Shown: positions 1-13,232 of the stretch, piece after piece
Layout of the letters: every line of letters starts with the position of its first letter
How positions within the stretch are numbered: the stretch's first letter is position 1
DNA from: Rosellinia necatrix
Taxonomy: Eukaryota; Ascomycota; Sordariomycetes; Xylariales; Xylariaceae
Reading direction: 5' to 3'
DNA: 64,000 nt
Assembly: GCA_021209875.1 (NCBI GenBank)
Contig: JAGYVD010000008.1
Location: forward strand, 2,231,501 to 2,295,500
The notes under the pieces: generated by a model
Told to the model about the DNA's origin: nothing
Database searches by the model: none
What the model saw: only the letters and a program-made list of their open reading frames with translations
Made by a program: the position numbers and the translations under genes

Positions 1-25
1 CCCAGCCGTCACTAGCCATAACCGT

Positions 26-1543
26 ATGAGGCAACTCCAGCCCAACGCCCTGTGCACCAGCCGTCCTTTTACCATGGACCATCTTACTTCGCGCTTCCGG
101 CGCAACAAGAGAGAGCCCACTATGACACCAACTCCTCAGGGCACCCGGCCAACCTCCCCAACTACTACTGTTGAAGGCAAAGCTGCTCTCCCTTCCCTTT
201 CCATCACCACAACCTCCCTGACCACGCCGCCCGGCTCTGGCTATACCGCTCATAGCCTGCTACCCCGGTCCCCGCTTCGCAGCCTCAATCATTTGCGTAC
301 CGCCCACAAGAGAGCCCGATCGCCGGCATCGATGCAGGCCAATGCCCCTAACGTCATGTCCAACCTATCACCCGTCGAGGTTGGCACTGACCAGCCCATG
401 AGTCCGTCCACGAAGTCTAGGAAGCCACAAATACCACCCTTTCTAAGACTTCCCGATGCAAGTACGTACCCCCAGCAGTTGGATCTGGTTCGATAGATGT
501 GGTTCGATCTATACTAAGCTAACCTTGCAAACCTGCTCCATATAGAGGTTGAATATAGATTTCAAGAGCTGATCTGGCTCGAGCGCATGCGAACCCAACA
601 AGCCTCCCAAAACCCCTCGCCTAATTTCCAATTTGCTCGCGTCCTATCGTTAGATACCAGGGTCCTCGACCGATATGTAAATATCCAACCCTGGGCCAAT
701 AATCGTGTCCGCCTTCCGGTGCCCGAGGGCAAGCTCGATTACATCAACGCCTCCCCCATCATTTCTCCGTCGCCACTCCGCCCAAAAACACGTCCTTCCT
801 TCAACTATATCGCCATGCAAGGACCCAAGGTCAACACCGTCGAACACGCCTGGCGCATGATTTCCCAGCTGAAGGGCCCGGTCGTCATTGTCATGCTTAC
901 CGACACCCACGATGGTTACACGGAGAAGTGCTACCCGTATTTCCCGCACGATTCGGATGACGAACGGATCGAAGTCGGTGAGACGGATGAGTTCGAGGAT
1001 GGATTTCGCGCGTGTGTGGATTGCATCAGTCTTCAGGAGAGACAGGATGGCGCTATCCAGATGCGCAAGCTGAACCTCCATGTGGATGGCCGTAAGGATA
1101 TGACGGTCTGGCATCTCTTGTACCGCCGATGGCCTGACTTTGGCGTTCCCAAGGTGGAGGATCACCAGAGCTTCTTTGAGCTCATGAAGCTCTCCCAGGA
1201 ATTAAATGCCTGTACTGATAATCCCCGCATCATCCACTGTTCGGCTGGCGTCGGGCGGACTGGCACGTTCATAGCTCTCGAGACCCTATTGCGTGAGATC
1301 GACGAAGGAGCGATGGACTATCTTGATCCGGAGAGGGACGGTAACGACGCCGATCTGGTTTTCAGGACGGTCAACAACCTACGTGAGCAGCGACGCACGA
1401 TGGTGCAAGCTGATGCCCAATATGCCTTCATCTACAAGGTGCTGCGTAGACGCTGGCTAGAGAGACACGGTCTTTCTAGCGATGCCGCGGAGAACGAACG
1501 GGCATCCAAGAGGTTAGAGGTTTATCATGATCCCTTTGTCTAG
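26..1543 (+). CDS. Protein-tyrosine phosphatase (classical PTP domain)
   Basis: Cysteine-based phosphatase that removes phosphate from phosphotyrosine, probably a signalling or cell-cycle regulator in cytoplasm or nucleus. Two exons, 26-461 and 546-1543, are joined across an 84-bp intron (GTACGT...ATAG, CTAAC branch). Joining continues the frame from the Ser/Pro/Thr-rich N-terminal region into the PTP domain (about residues 145-455 of 477). Visible landmarks are a WPDFGVP loop near residue 341, the catalytic loop HCSAGVGRTG with Cys about 377, and a Q-loop-like RTMVQADAQY. The frame is open to the window start, so the 5' end may be incomplete. ATG at 74 (ACCATGG context) is an equally good start and gives 461 residues. 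It resembles fungal cytosolic PTPs (Pyp/Ptp type); the exact orthologue is not assignable. Confidence 0.9.
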
Positions 1544-2800
1544 CACAACGGTTAACCGTGTTTCAAGAACCCAAACTACGTTGCGGGGCAAGACGACATT
1601 TGGACAGGTGCGTAGGTCGCGCCGTGTCCGTCAACCCCCCCAACCCATCGACAACGATAGCAGCGACGATTCGGCACCGGGTGGTGCGCCTTTACGCAAC
1701 ACAGAGAGCTAAGCCTGGGCATGAAGCAACGAGGCACCACGGTGACATATTTCTTCCCAGGCTTCCGACATGTTTTTTACGCGATCGGCTGCCGAATGGA
1801 GCGGCACGTACTTGGGATCCAAGGACCGACCAATAAGGGGAACACGGCTGATGATTCATTTGCATTTGTTTTTTTTCGTTCATTAGCACGCATATAAAAG
1901 GTGTGTTTTTCAGCGGCACAGCTTAGCATAGCATGGTAAGGATTTGCATTCCTCAGGAGGGCCAGGAAAAGGGTGGGCGATTGTTTACGGAATGAACAGG
2001 AACGACCAGCTTTGTATTACCATAATTAAGCAGGAGTACATGGAACACCGGCGTCTGATAGAGGGGCTGGCTCATGATGGACGGGTTCGTTCGAGATACC
2101 CCCCTACTACATGCTTTACTAGGGATAGATATGGGAGGCACATGTATGCTTCCGACACGCGCCAACTCATAAAGCTACGATCAATTTACTCCAACACCGG
2201 CGACAGTGAACTTTGAACCGTGATACGAAATGATGTTGCAAGTCCCCTTGTCGTCCTCCATGTCCGAAGTGGCACAAACACAGGTCATGCCTGACCACAC
2301 ACCGGGAGAATTCTTACATCATACTTGCATCTACCCCGCGTTGTGTACCGATACAAGTGAGGCTCAAACGGGTTTCTCAAGCTTCCCTATACAACCTTAT
2401 ACCTTTACGCGTTATCGTCGCCAAGAGACCAAGGAATTTCCATTGGTAAGCTTATGTCTTGATGGTTGCATTTCGCCGGCAATAGTGTACCCTCCCTACC
2501 TTCACCCGCTGGCCTGGGCATAGCTATGTTATTTCTCCTCACCAGTAGTGTGGATTGAATACGTGCCAGGGGCGGTCCGAACTCCTTTACCTACCTTTGT
2601 CACGAAATCAGAGCCCTTACGGGTTTCCCCCTCTCCCCCTTCCCCTCCCCAGCTCTGCCCCAGTACCTAATCACAGTTGTCGTCGCCAGACCATATCTCC
2701 TACGGAGCCCACCTTCCTCTCCTTCACAGACACCGGGCATGTGAGCGGGTTAGCGCTCAGCTGGAGAAAAAGTGCAATACGTAGTGAGTAGGTATCACAT
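1544..2800. other. Intergenic, no gene seen
   Basis: This is the 3' flank of the phosphatase gene. All open frames are short, overlap one another on both strands and lack domain-like composition. A T8 tract followed by TATAAAAG lies at about 1867-1900. Nothing else can be supported. Confidence 0.6.
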
Positions 2801-3460
2801 ATAGTACATACGCTCATACGAAAGAGAGAAAAAAAAAGGGGGGAGAGAAGGGGGAGGGAAGAGAGAAGATAAGTGTCGTCTTCTTGCCCCCTGAGGACCC
2901 TGACACAGACGAGCCTGGGTACCCGCTGTGCTCACCACCGACAGGGGGCCGGCGGCCAAGGGCCAAGATGTTTTTGCCCACGACACGCCCGCAGTCCGGC
3001 GCGCCGGGCGACATCTTCGTGTCGGAAACACGACTCGACACGGCACGCGTGGGCAAGCGGGCTCTCTTCTGCTCTTTTTCGTTCTTTTTCTTTTTTCTTT
3101 CCTCCTTCTCTCAGCTAGAAGGGGGGCGGGGCCGCTCAGACAACTAAAAAAAAAAACCCGTGACGGGATCACGAACTCGCACGCAACCGGCCCGGAACGG
3201 ACCCTTCCCCGGCGCGCCCCGCCCCTTTTCCCCCGACCGGTCGTTCTGTCTATCTCTTCCCGCGCGGCGGAAGGTGGTTTGGCGGGTCGAGTATGAGTTT
3301 TCGACAAGGTGGCCCGCCTCAAGGAGGAAGAAGAGGGTTCATGCGGGCGCGCCAGTGCGAAACACATTTGAACATTCTGTCGTCGTTGTCGTCGTCATCG
3401 TCGTCGTCTCTGTCTCGGGGCATGCGTGCGATGTCTCCCCAATGCCCTGTCCTGCGCTCG

Positions 3461-3485
3461 GCCCGGCCCGGCCCGGCCCGGCCCG
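3461..3485. repeat. (GCCCG)5 tandem repeat
   Basis: Five perfect 5-bp units followed by a CCGCTCC pyrimidine run. It is a GC-only microsatellite in the intergenic block. Confidence 0.9.
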
Positions 3486-3780
3486 CTCCGCTCCCTCCTC
3501 CCCCCCGTCTTTGTATTATTATATTGTATGTATGTGCGAAACAGCTCTGCCCGGGGAGGAGGGTTCCGGTTCCCGCATAACGTACGGTACGATACGTACG
3601 CACATGTCTAGTATACATGCCTACCACTACCGACATGTGCGCGCGGGAGGGAGGGAACTGGGTTGAGGAGGGAAGGGGGGAGGGGAGAGAGGGGAGGGTT
3701 TCTGCTTGAAGGCGAGTCGGTTTTTTTACGAGCTTTTTTTTGTTCGTGCGTGGACGGGATGACTTACCACACGCACACGG

Positions 3781-3831
3781 TGCTGCTGCGGTTGTTGTTG
3801 TTGTTGTTGTTGCTGCTGCTGTTTTGTTGTC
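3781..3831. repeat. GCT/GTT trinucleotide microsatellite
   Basis: An imperfect trinucleotide tract, GCT then GTT then GCT units, outside any credible gene. The minus-strand frame through it reads poly-Gln but has no supporting coding context. Confidence 0.85.
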
Positions 3832-5450
3832 ATTAGATAAGTAAAGTAGAGAGAGGGACGCGGGAAAGAATCGGTGTCGAACTTGGCCTGAGAGGACGCT
3901 CGAATCACGCCGGTTTCGCGAAGTTGTCGGGATACGTGGTTCGTTCGGTGGCGACCCGGGTGGTAGATTTTGGGGCCTCTTCAGGGTGAAGCTGAGGTTG
4001 GCTTCACTTCACCACGACGGCGGGTCTCGGAGAGGCTTCGGTGCTGTTGGTACCGTGCGACAAAAGTAACCTCTCGACCGAGGTCGGCCGTCTGCGTCTC
4101 GTCGAAATTGTCGTGTTGGATATTCTGATGGTTAGTTGTTCTCAGGGGGGAGGGCATACGTTAGCTTTCGAGCCAGATGACCTCTGACTAGGAGCCCACT
4201 CGACAAGGTGTATGCGTTATTGGTCCTCGTATTGTGCGATTAGTTTACAAAAGTGCCATCCCGAATTAGAATATGCCGCACGCTGGGTTGGATTCATCTG
4301 AAGTGTAGTGTAAGTTAATTTTCTGCTTTGCCGATATCCGTCGGTTGGCATACTTTATGGACGAATCACTTGGACGATGGGCCATTTAACTTGCCATCTG
4401 GCGTGTTTATCTCTTGAAACCCATAACGGCATATCCTCTGATCTGGCCACTTTCCTAACCGAATATTAAAGGAAGCCGCTGCTGCTATCATTCTGCTCTC
4501 GTTCCTTGTTTTATAGGCGCATCTATATTGGCCGCGCTTTGTCCACCCTCGTCAAAATGGTCCAATATGCCATATGAATCAGTCGACCGCGAGTATCAAA
4601 AACTATGAAACTATGAAACCAGCACCATGATAATGCATGCACGCGAATCAGATCTCCCGGTGGACACTCCGCGGAGGTGCTTATCGCCAGGGGAACTTCG
4701 CCACGTATGTAACTATGTGCGGTAGGTACGGCAGTCTAGACTACACTACACTACCCTACGAGCGTGAGCCGCCAGTCTCCTCCTCCTGCTCCTCCTGCTC
4801 CTCCTCCTCCTCTTTCTCTCCCTCCTTCTCCTCCGCACCGAACTCGAACGACTTGGCCACTTCTAGAAACATGCAAGCAGGGATCACCCCACGACGGTGG
4901 AAGGCGCCGCATCCCTACGGAATCGAAGCGGGGAATGGGAGAGCAGGGAACATGGGGGATGCGGGCAGTCAGGGCAAAAAGGGGAAAAGAACTCGCGATA
5001 AAGCGATTCACCTCCCCGGTACGGTGCGGTGCAGTGCGGTGCAGTGCAGCACGCGTGTATCAAGATCGAGCGAGAAGACGTGGACAGGGCGATGTTCCAT
5101 CGTGTCGCTTGCATCGATCGCGGGCGGCCGGCTCATGTTGGGTCACTTGCCATCTCAACGACGGCGCGGCGGGCACCGTTAGCCGGAGAAGCGAGCTGGC
5201 GGGGAGGGGTGGAAGGGAGGAGGAGGAGGAAGGAGGGTGCTTGACGCAGGTGTGTCGTACCAAGGTAGGTCGAGTGTCGGCTTCGAGAAACGGAGCCGTC
5301 GCGACGACCCCGGTGTCCTTTCCTTTCCTTGGTGCTAGGTAGGCTCGTGGGGTGGAACCCATTCCCAAAATAGTGCCGGGCCGTCGGCCTCGCGGACTTA
5401 CTGACAGTGCCTGGCCTGGGGAACGAGGGCTGCCGGAGTTAAGTGTACTA

Positions 5451-8260
5451 CACTATACACCACGTAGCACACTAGCCCAAGTTCCCTGACTCCGGCTCTT
5501 GACCACCATAGTGGCTAATTTGAGATACCCGGTCTCCGGCCATCCACCTGACGTGGGCATTGCTCAGCGCTCAGTGCCTCATCGGAACATGTGATCTTGC
5601 CCACGGCAAATCCTGGCCTAGGTTCCCTAGTATAATGTGTCTAGTGTACTATATAGTGCAAAGTGTACACTACATGGTGCATACCACATACCTAGTGTAG
5701 TGAAGTATGTAGTAGTAGTAGTAGTACTAGTAGTTAGTTGCCAAGTTCGACGGTATCATGCATAACACGGACAAATGCCATCCCGCCCGTAATGACATCC
5801 AAGCGATGGCAGTAGCCCACGCACGGACGATCAGAGGGATCTCGAAGCAGAAAGAGGAAGACCGCATCGAGGGGGGGGTTTCCCAATCCGTCCGGGAGTC
5901 AGCGGTTAGGGAACGTGGAATCCCCGCCACGGCTAAATTCGGTGGCGTTTTGGCGAATTGCGAAAGAGTCCTGCATACATAGTGTGCACGCACTTACCTT
6001 CCTCATCGTAGCTGGAAGCCAACGCGCACGTGTAATCAAGACACTAATCAAGATACCCATGGTACAGACCAGAAGTGCAGTACAGTGCGATGCCCTACAC
6101 GTGCACTAAGCAAGGTAGGTAGGTAGGTACACTACTATACTATGTAAGTGCACCGAGGATGGGCAGGCATGCATGTGCATGGCACGGCTCGCAAGTTGGG
6201 ACGAACACTTCCCTCCGATTCCATCGCACAACCTTCTCTAACAATGTGCAAATCGATGCAGGGTTTAGAAGTGTGTTCCCTTGTCATGTATGATGTGAGC
6301 AAACCGTCGCGGCTGGGTTGGGTGAAGGGCAAGGAGCCTGGCTTGCACGGACGCATGCGCAGTCCGAGGAGCGCGAGCCGACCCGTGTCTTGTGTACGAT
6401 GCTATCCCGCTTGCATTCGGTTATTTTTGTTGCCGCATATGTCTATTTTCAGAGTCCCTGGCGGTTTTCTTTCCTATTCTCCCTCCTCAGCCTGATGAAT
6501 GCGGAGGCTCGTCCCGTGGCGGTCCTACCACCAGCATAGAACTCGGTTCTGCGGATCGGAAACAAAAGGGATGTTGAGCTGCGTCTACCCGTCGCCTGCT
6601 GTTTGGCGGGGGAACCTGAGTCTAAGTAGAAAACAGCTAGCAACCGGCGCATTCCCTGGAAGAACATGCCTAAGTGGCGTGATGGAACAAAAGGGCCATG
6701 GACGATCCCTGAAGAGAGGCACATCTGGGGTCGAAAAACGGCCAATGCTCGCGCTGATATGTGATACGGTGGGGAGTCAAGGCTTGAAGCAGAGCGAACA
6801 ACCTGACCAAGATTCGACGCATCACCTCATCACCTCATCATCTCTTCGTCGTCGTGTACGTGTGGTTGCATTGCAAACCGTGTCCGTTGACAATCTGTGT
6901 CCGGTACATGCCTCGAGCTTCATGCACCCCGGTACCCCGGAACACGTTGCCGAAACGAGTGAGTATTACACTACGATCGGAAGGGCATGACTGGCAGCTT
7001 CTGGTGCGGAAGACCAAAGTTACCAACGTTGGATCGCTGGAAAGCTATATGATTAGATGCCCTTTCGCAACTCTAGTGGAAGCCAACCTTGTGAGGACCA
7101 ACTGTGGGACGGCTGAAAGAAGTGAACCGAACTTTACTCTCGAAGGGCAGCAGCGAATGAAACACTTGGGCAGCGCTGACTCTGTACCCCTGTAGGCCTG
7201 TGACAGTTGGGTATACATACCCACCAACCCACGTGCTGGGGTGAGAGGGAGAGGGTCTGGGAGGGGAGAGGAGGGGGTCTGGGAAAGCAACAGAATAACT
7301 ACATCGTTACGGAGTATGGACAGGAGGGAATGACAGATTCCATATCCTGGACAGGCCACGAGGACCCAAGGAACGAAGGCGCTCGGTCCCTATCCCGACC
7401 ACAGCCAGCGCAACCGACCATGCTTGGTTTTGATACCTGGTGCTTTCTATAAAATTAATGCAACGTGGTAGTGTAGAGAGCGGTTAACAAATGCGGATCA
7501 GCCTATAAGCGTATAGCAGGACTACAGAAGATGGATGAGACAATTTAACGACCAAGGATTCCAAAGACAGCGACTGTGATAAGGATAAGCACAGGGCCAT
7601 GCGCTCCGCTCGGCGTGATCTTCACGATGCTTGCTCCATGAAGCAGCTGGTGAGCCAGGCGACGAGAACCCCGTCGCTTATTCTTTGGACAGATCTGCGA
7701 TACCGCATATCTCCTCAACCGCTTCGAGGTCAGCATGTGACTTTCGGGAGGGGGGAACACAACAGCGCGAAACGGAATTGGAATCGGGGTGGACGAAATG
7801 GACAAGATGGGAAACGTTACGAGATATACGCAGAGTAGTTGTTGTTGGGAGAATGATGAATATCCACCACCTACCGTCGGCACCTATTGAGTATGGCAGA
7901 TGCGTACCTGGTAGCAGCTATGGTTCTAAACGACCCTATTACTTCAATAACGTAATCTCCAAGTGAGATGTGCTTACAAGGTAGTACCTACCACACGAGT
8001 CTCTACCATACTTTGGTAACTACTGGTTCGTGATTGAATGGCGGGGTAATTCTACACCATGAATCCTCCCTATCCGATATAGGAATATTGCCTGTGTCCA
8101 TGCAGCTCGCTGCTCCAGGTAGAGGTGCAGGTGCAGGTGCAGACCTTGTGGACCTCGGTGTACAATGTCCCTGTAGGATATCTGAGCTAATTCAGGGATT
8201 AGTTATCGCGCAATATGTGGGCTGGATAAACTGTGCCTGGGAGTTAGTTAGTTTAGGGTA
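5451..8260. other. Intergenic, no gene seen
   Basis: Short open frames only. It holds TAGTGTACTA-like AT-rich runs (5443-5715), a (TAG)n stretch at 5708-5733 and (AGGT)n at 6113-6130. A run of AGGTGCAGGTGCAGGTGCAGA near 8121 is also repetitive. No RNA gene or transposon structure is visible. Confidence 0.55.
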
Positions 8261-10680
8261 ACTATTTCTAAGTCTGTTGCCTACTGGTATTCCTTTCTTA
8301 CTATGTGCCTCTTTTTTTTTTTTTTTTTTCTCTCACTCTATCGGGCTATCCGAAGTTGCGGTTTTTTAGACTAGGTAGTTTGGTTATAGTGTAGACATCT
8401 AGGTACACTAGCAGAGTCAAGGGGTTAGCGCGTGTCATGGATGCTTCACGTACGTAGTATAAGTCAGTGCCCAACTATATCGTGTACGGGATGGTCGTAT
8501 ATAGTTGGATGAGTGATTAATTGATTGGAATCCTTTGCATACCAATTGAGAGAGAGAGAGAAAAGAAAGAAAGAAAAAAACACAACGAAAAACGAGCTCA
8601 AGCTATGCCGAATAAGTGTAGGTGCCTCACTGATTCCTGATACCGTGGCTCTAACCGTTTCAACCGCTCGAACCGTGGAGACAGGCTGACCACGAAGGCA
8701 GAATACGAAGCTAATACTGCAATGCAGTTGGACGGACCCAGCTACATCTGTGATGTATCGTCGTATGGAGAGCCTGCATGCATTGAAGGCTACTGTACCT
8801 TATAGTATACCCGCCTCAACGCCGCCATCTAAAACGTGGTGGTGCCGTAGGCAATGTAGAGGTGTGTAGTTTATATTCATTGTCATGAACAAACACGCAC
8901 TATCCCATGGCGGAACTGGTAGCGAGCCTTTACATGCTTTAACTTTTATATTTAGGGGCACTATGTATGTAGTCGCCCTCTATGGCACAAGATGATGGGA
9001 TGGTGCTGCCAAAACTTGCACTTGGTCCTCTGAACCAATGCCTCAACCGTGTTACCCCTCGGCTCTTTTTCCCCCTTCAGCATTCGTCCCACTAGTTGGT
9101 TATGTTGCCGTCCTCACCTGTTTGCCTCACGTTTCATCAATCCTCCACACAATCGATCTCCATCCCTGCTCACCGGCCTCAAGCGAACATGCACTGGGCC
9201 TAAGCAAGCAATCTTCATGTTCTCGTCATTCGACGAGGGTCCATTCCCTCGGAGGTTTTGTGGAACGACAGGGAAAGAGGCAATCGCTCACGGATTGGCT
9301 GATTGGGCAGAATGGGACAGAATAGTCCCGGGACTGAGGATGGACCCACTGCAGATAGTCCATGGCCTACGTCGTACAGCCGTGTTCAGGAACAATCTTG
9401 CGCAATAGGTACCGAGGGAGGGCAGGAGGTCATGTATGCTGTACGACTCAGATGAGAATATTTGTCCACCAATGAACAATGTCGAGATCGGGCTGATTTA
9501 AGTTAATTGTTGTGGCTTGATAGGCGGCTAGTCTTACAGATTGATCAGAGACCGAATCTTCCGGCATGGCCAATGACCGGTCACCCAAAAATAACTGCGA
9601 CGACTCGACTACACTAGGCAGATAGCACGCTTGCAGTGTCAGCCAGCTAGCCCAATTGCTGAAGCCTCATACTGCGCTAGCGGGTGTACCTGCCTTACTG
9701 GGGAGTTGTGTGGTGAACTAGATGGAAATTATACTTGTATAGAATAATAACAAACATCCTCCCTACCTCACGTGTCATTATACTCAAGGCCGATGCATGC
9801 CCAGTGTTTTGCAGCCTTGACCTTTCTGCTGCTGAGGTGGTGAACTTTGGTATTTCAGCTACAAGGTTTACATAAGTAGGTAGTCCAATGCGAAGCGAGT
9901 TACTTGCCGGGCAGGTTTCCAATGTCAAACAAACATTTCTTATGAAACAACCACGGTCAGGTCAGGTCACGATCTTTTCGCTATTGATTGGATCCAAATA
10001 CCGATACGGTTCGTTCCAAGCAGTGATCATAGCTAGTTAGTTACCTGGTGGTCTCGTGACGAACACATGCCAATCTTATGCCGTCCCACGCTTATTTCAA
10101 GACGGCCAAATCTACTCCCAGCCCTTCCTGCACCCTTACTGCTGCTACCTCGTACGCACACTACTCGTACACTACCGTCGGATCGAGCTACGGCAAAGTC
10201 ATGTATAATTTCCCGACTTGTCAGACACATGGCAATTGCACTGCACCTCTCCACCGACTCTTATTAGCAGGACGGACTGGGGCTAGCCCCGCTTGGCACA
10301 CGCACAGCATCGAGGTGCTCATCAGCTGCCCATCCCGGGCTATGGACGCTAGCCAGGGACGCTAACCCCCAACCCCTGCCTTCTAGCCAGTCTTCTGGAA
10401 GCCATCGATGCGGCCTAGCGTCAGAATCGGCTACGCAACCCGGTCGTGTTGCTCTGACCATTCACTATCCAATCCTGGCTCGATTGGTAATTCGGCTCCG
10501 CTTTGGGGGTCTGGGAGGAGGAGTCCAGGAACAGCCTGCGACGTTTGGCAATAAGAGAGGGGCCCGACGACCCAAGCGCGACTGATTAGCAGCTCGTCGG
10601 GCTCGACTAACGAGTAACAGATGCATGCGAAATAGGTGTGCAGCGACACACGAGGCAATCACAAAAGAGTCGAATTCCCG
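8261..10680. other. Intergenic, AT-richer, no gene seen
   Basis: It includes a T17-type tract at about 8312-8330 and A/G-rich simple sequence at 8550-8595. The open frames between 9038 and 9410 lie in two overlapping frames with no recognisable protein. I see no gene. Confidence 0.55.
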
Positions 10681-10828
10681 ATTCTCCCTCTCCTCAGCCT
10701 CCCACTCCCCTCCTCATCCTCTAATGACTGACGTGTCGTAATCCCGTGTGCACTCTCGTTTGCCCGTGTTTTATCTTGAGGTGCTCCTTGCGAATATCCT
10801 CACGCCTTATCCAACCGAGTGAGACCAC

Positions 10829-10889
10829 CGCACTGCGCCGCACTGCACTGCACCGCACTGCATCATTCGTTCGTTCGTTCGTTCGTTCG
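10829..10889. repeat. CACTGC-rich block followed by (TTCG)6
   Basis: The CACTGC-rich part shares the 13-mer GTGCGGTGCAGTG, on the opposite strand, with the block at 5021-5050. It is followed immediately by six TTCG units. Confidence 0.75.
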
Positions 10890-12830
10890 CCCGTCGTGAC
10901 GCAACGCAAAGGCCAATCCAAGGCCTCATAGTCCGCAGACATACCAGCTTCGCCCGCCGCTCCCGCCCGCTCTCACGAAGCTCACAGCCGACCTCAGGAG
11001 TCCGACCGAACCTTGGTCTTGCCACCTTTCAAAGTCCACTCACTCACTTGCTCACTCACTCAAGGCCGCCTATTCGGGTATCGTGGCTTGTTTGACTTGC
11101 TCTCTTGCGGGACCCTTCGGCGATCTTACCCGAGTTACCCAACGACATTTCACGACGAGACACGTTCCTTGCGCCCGGCGCTACTCTGCTAGACTCGGGG
11201 TAGAGGAGCTTACTCTTACTTGCCAACCGCTATTTCCCGCAGTTTATTTCGCCGAACCCGCTGTCTACACTGCGGGGGTTTGGTGTCGAGATTATTCAAA
11301 TACCTACCGCCTGGGGAATTATGTCGGGTGTTCATCGCCAATCGAGGTAGGGTCATCCCTGGCATACGCAGCCACGCGGTTGAGTCGCTCTAAACTCCAG
11401 ATACGACCTTCGCTATAGTTTGACGAGGGATCTTGAAACGAACCTGCAGATACGTACAGTTGCGGTGGGCTATAACGGGCACGTGGAGAGGGGAGGTATA
11501 CATAAACCACCCACACCAAATCGACGACGGCAGCCCTCTGCCGCGGCAGACACAGCCTTTTGAGACAGGAATATTACCAATCAGAGGGACGGCATTATTG
11601 GTTACCGATAGCGACCGTGTTATCGCCTCAGGGGGCGGACCGTAGTACTGGGACGCACTGCCAAAACAGCCAAACGTTATGACGTCCATTGTAAGTTGCC
11701 GTGAGATTTTCTTCCTTCTTCGCTTCGTCCTCCCCCCGTCTTCTGATTCTTACATCCTCCCCGCGTGTTCCGTGTTCCCCGTCCCTTGTCGGCCGACTCC
11801 GAACCACCTATGTAGAGTCTTTCTTACGTGTGCCCGCTTGCCTATCTTGCTCGTTTGTCTCACGACCGTTATCAACCTGGGGCTGGCTTGTCTGACATAC
11901 CTTACCGCCCCTCACTCCCGCACGCCTCCTCCGCAACCTCCTATCAGATTGCTTTAACCGGGCTTCTCACCGCCTCGCGATTGCTTGAGTTGTTGGTGTT
12001 GGCGACCGGGTGCTATTGTGACAACCTCGTCTCACCCCCCCTCCTTTCCCCTCCCCCCGCTTCCATGGCGCGTAGCCGTACTTGTAGAGTTGATGAGCAA
12101 GCAAGACGGCTGTCTGATAAGCCGCGCTCCTTCCCTCCACCACAAGGAAAGCCGATCCCACCAGTGCCACTCATATTGGGGGCAACGGGTCGGTGCGATG
12201 CGCGCGAGGAATCCACACAACCAGAACCTTGGCACTCTTCCTGTCTGACAGTGGCTGGGCTTGATTCGCTTGGGTACGGCTCCCTCGTGATGAGAACTCG
12301 GAAGAGGCGGCGAGAATGCCACCACCAACCCAAGCTCTGCCGAACTGCCAGCGCCGTCGACGGCAGACGCTCATCCCGTTCCTCATGTCCCGTGTCGCGC
12401 TCCCCGTTTCCTGCTTCCTGCTTCCTATTCCCACGCCCGCCAATTGCCATGCAGGGCGGGGGTTGAATTAAGCCAGTTCCCGCAAGTAACTCTTGATTGA
12501 TCGGCCACAGCTCTGTGCACCTTCCATCCGGGTGGCCTTGGGTGATCCTGGGTAGTCTACCTGCTTGCCAGCATGTAGGCTCGCACATGGGGGGTACCCC
12601 TTCTGTTAGCTATCTCTTGCTCCTGAGTCGTTGTTCCCCCGAGGCTCTTGCCGTTCTAGACGCTTTCACCTAGTCGATGCACGCACACTTGCACCATCAG
12701 CACATGTCACTTCCCTAGCTCCGTCCCCCGGCTCCTTCCCTTGTTTCCGCCTGGGACCGCATCCATCTACAGGCACTGGCTGCTTCTTCAAGGTCGATCC
12801 CCGCTTAGGCTGAACTTAATGATACCCCTA

Positions 12831-12906
12831 TACCTACCTGACTACCTGCCTGACTACCTACCTGACTACCTACCTGGCTACTTACTACCTGGCTAAGTAC
12901 CTACCT
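12831..12906. repeat. Degenerate CTACCTG tandem repeat
   Basis: Alternating CTACCTG, CTGACTAC and CTACCTGGCTA units run for about 75 bp upstream of the LST7-type gene. Confidence 0.8.
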
Positions 12907-13232
12907 GATGCCGCCCTGACACGTCTCCAGCAGCCGTGTGACCTTGGGTATCTCCCTGGGGTAGCACCATCTGGCATTTCCCGGCAGCTTGGTTTCTGGT
13001 CTTGCCCAAACCCAAAGTTGCCCAACCAATCACCCAACTAATTTCCGGTCCAGTTCCGCCGTCTTCACCTTTTAGTAGCACTCGGCCCCTCCACTACCTA
13101 CTATATCTTCCCTACCCTCTTTTTTTTTTTCTTTGTAGCCCGTCTCCCCGTGCAGCTACCTCATTCCTCAAGCTGCCTACACTGTTTGCGCCGAGGTCTT
13201 CGGCACCTTCAACATTCACCGTCACTGTCGCA

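Larger units (their letters stand above)
2801..5450. other. GC-rich, low-complexity intergenic block
   Basis: The stretch is dominated by homopurine/homopyrimidine tracts and microsatellites. Poly-A/G tracts lie at 2826-2865, a GTC-type tract at 3379-3408, (GCCCG)5 at 3461-3485, a GTT/GCT tract at 3781-3831, CTC/CTT tracts near 4780-4830 and a GTGCGGTGCAGTG-rich stretch at 5021-5050. The long open frames here (up to about 190 codons on either strand) are low-complexity products of GC-rich DNA and I do not accept them as genes. Confidence 0.6.
10681..13232 (+). promoter_or_regulatory. Pyrimidine-rich upstream region and probable leader of the LST7/FLCN-type gene
   Basis: CT-rich DNA becomes dense from about 11,680 to the ATG at 13,233, as is common before ascomycete start codons. 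A small ATG frame at 11,679 runs directly into GTAAGT and could be an upstream ORF or a non-coding first exon. A TTTTTTTTTTCTTTGTAG acceptor-like run ends at 13,138, about 95 bp before the start codon, so a leader intron is possible. Simple repeats include (TTCG)6 at 10,866-10,889, a CACTGC-rich block at 10,829-10,862 and CTACCTG units at 12,831-12,906. The promoter boundaries are inferred. Confidence 0.4.

Noticed and set aside
2795..3367. 190-codon minus-strand frame and several overlapping plus-strand frames
   Set aside because: Low-complexity Arg/Ser/Pro products of GC-rich simple sequence, open on both strands at once; no domain and no splice logic.
4637..5368. Frames of up to about 190 codons on both strands
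   Set aside because: They arise from CTC/GAG and GTGCGG repeats, and composition is not protein-like.
11828..12588. Overlapping 212- and 191-codon frames on opposite strands
   Set aside because: Antisense to each other in a pyrimidine-rich leader region; neither resembles a protein.
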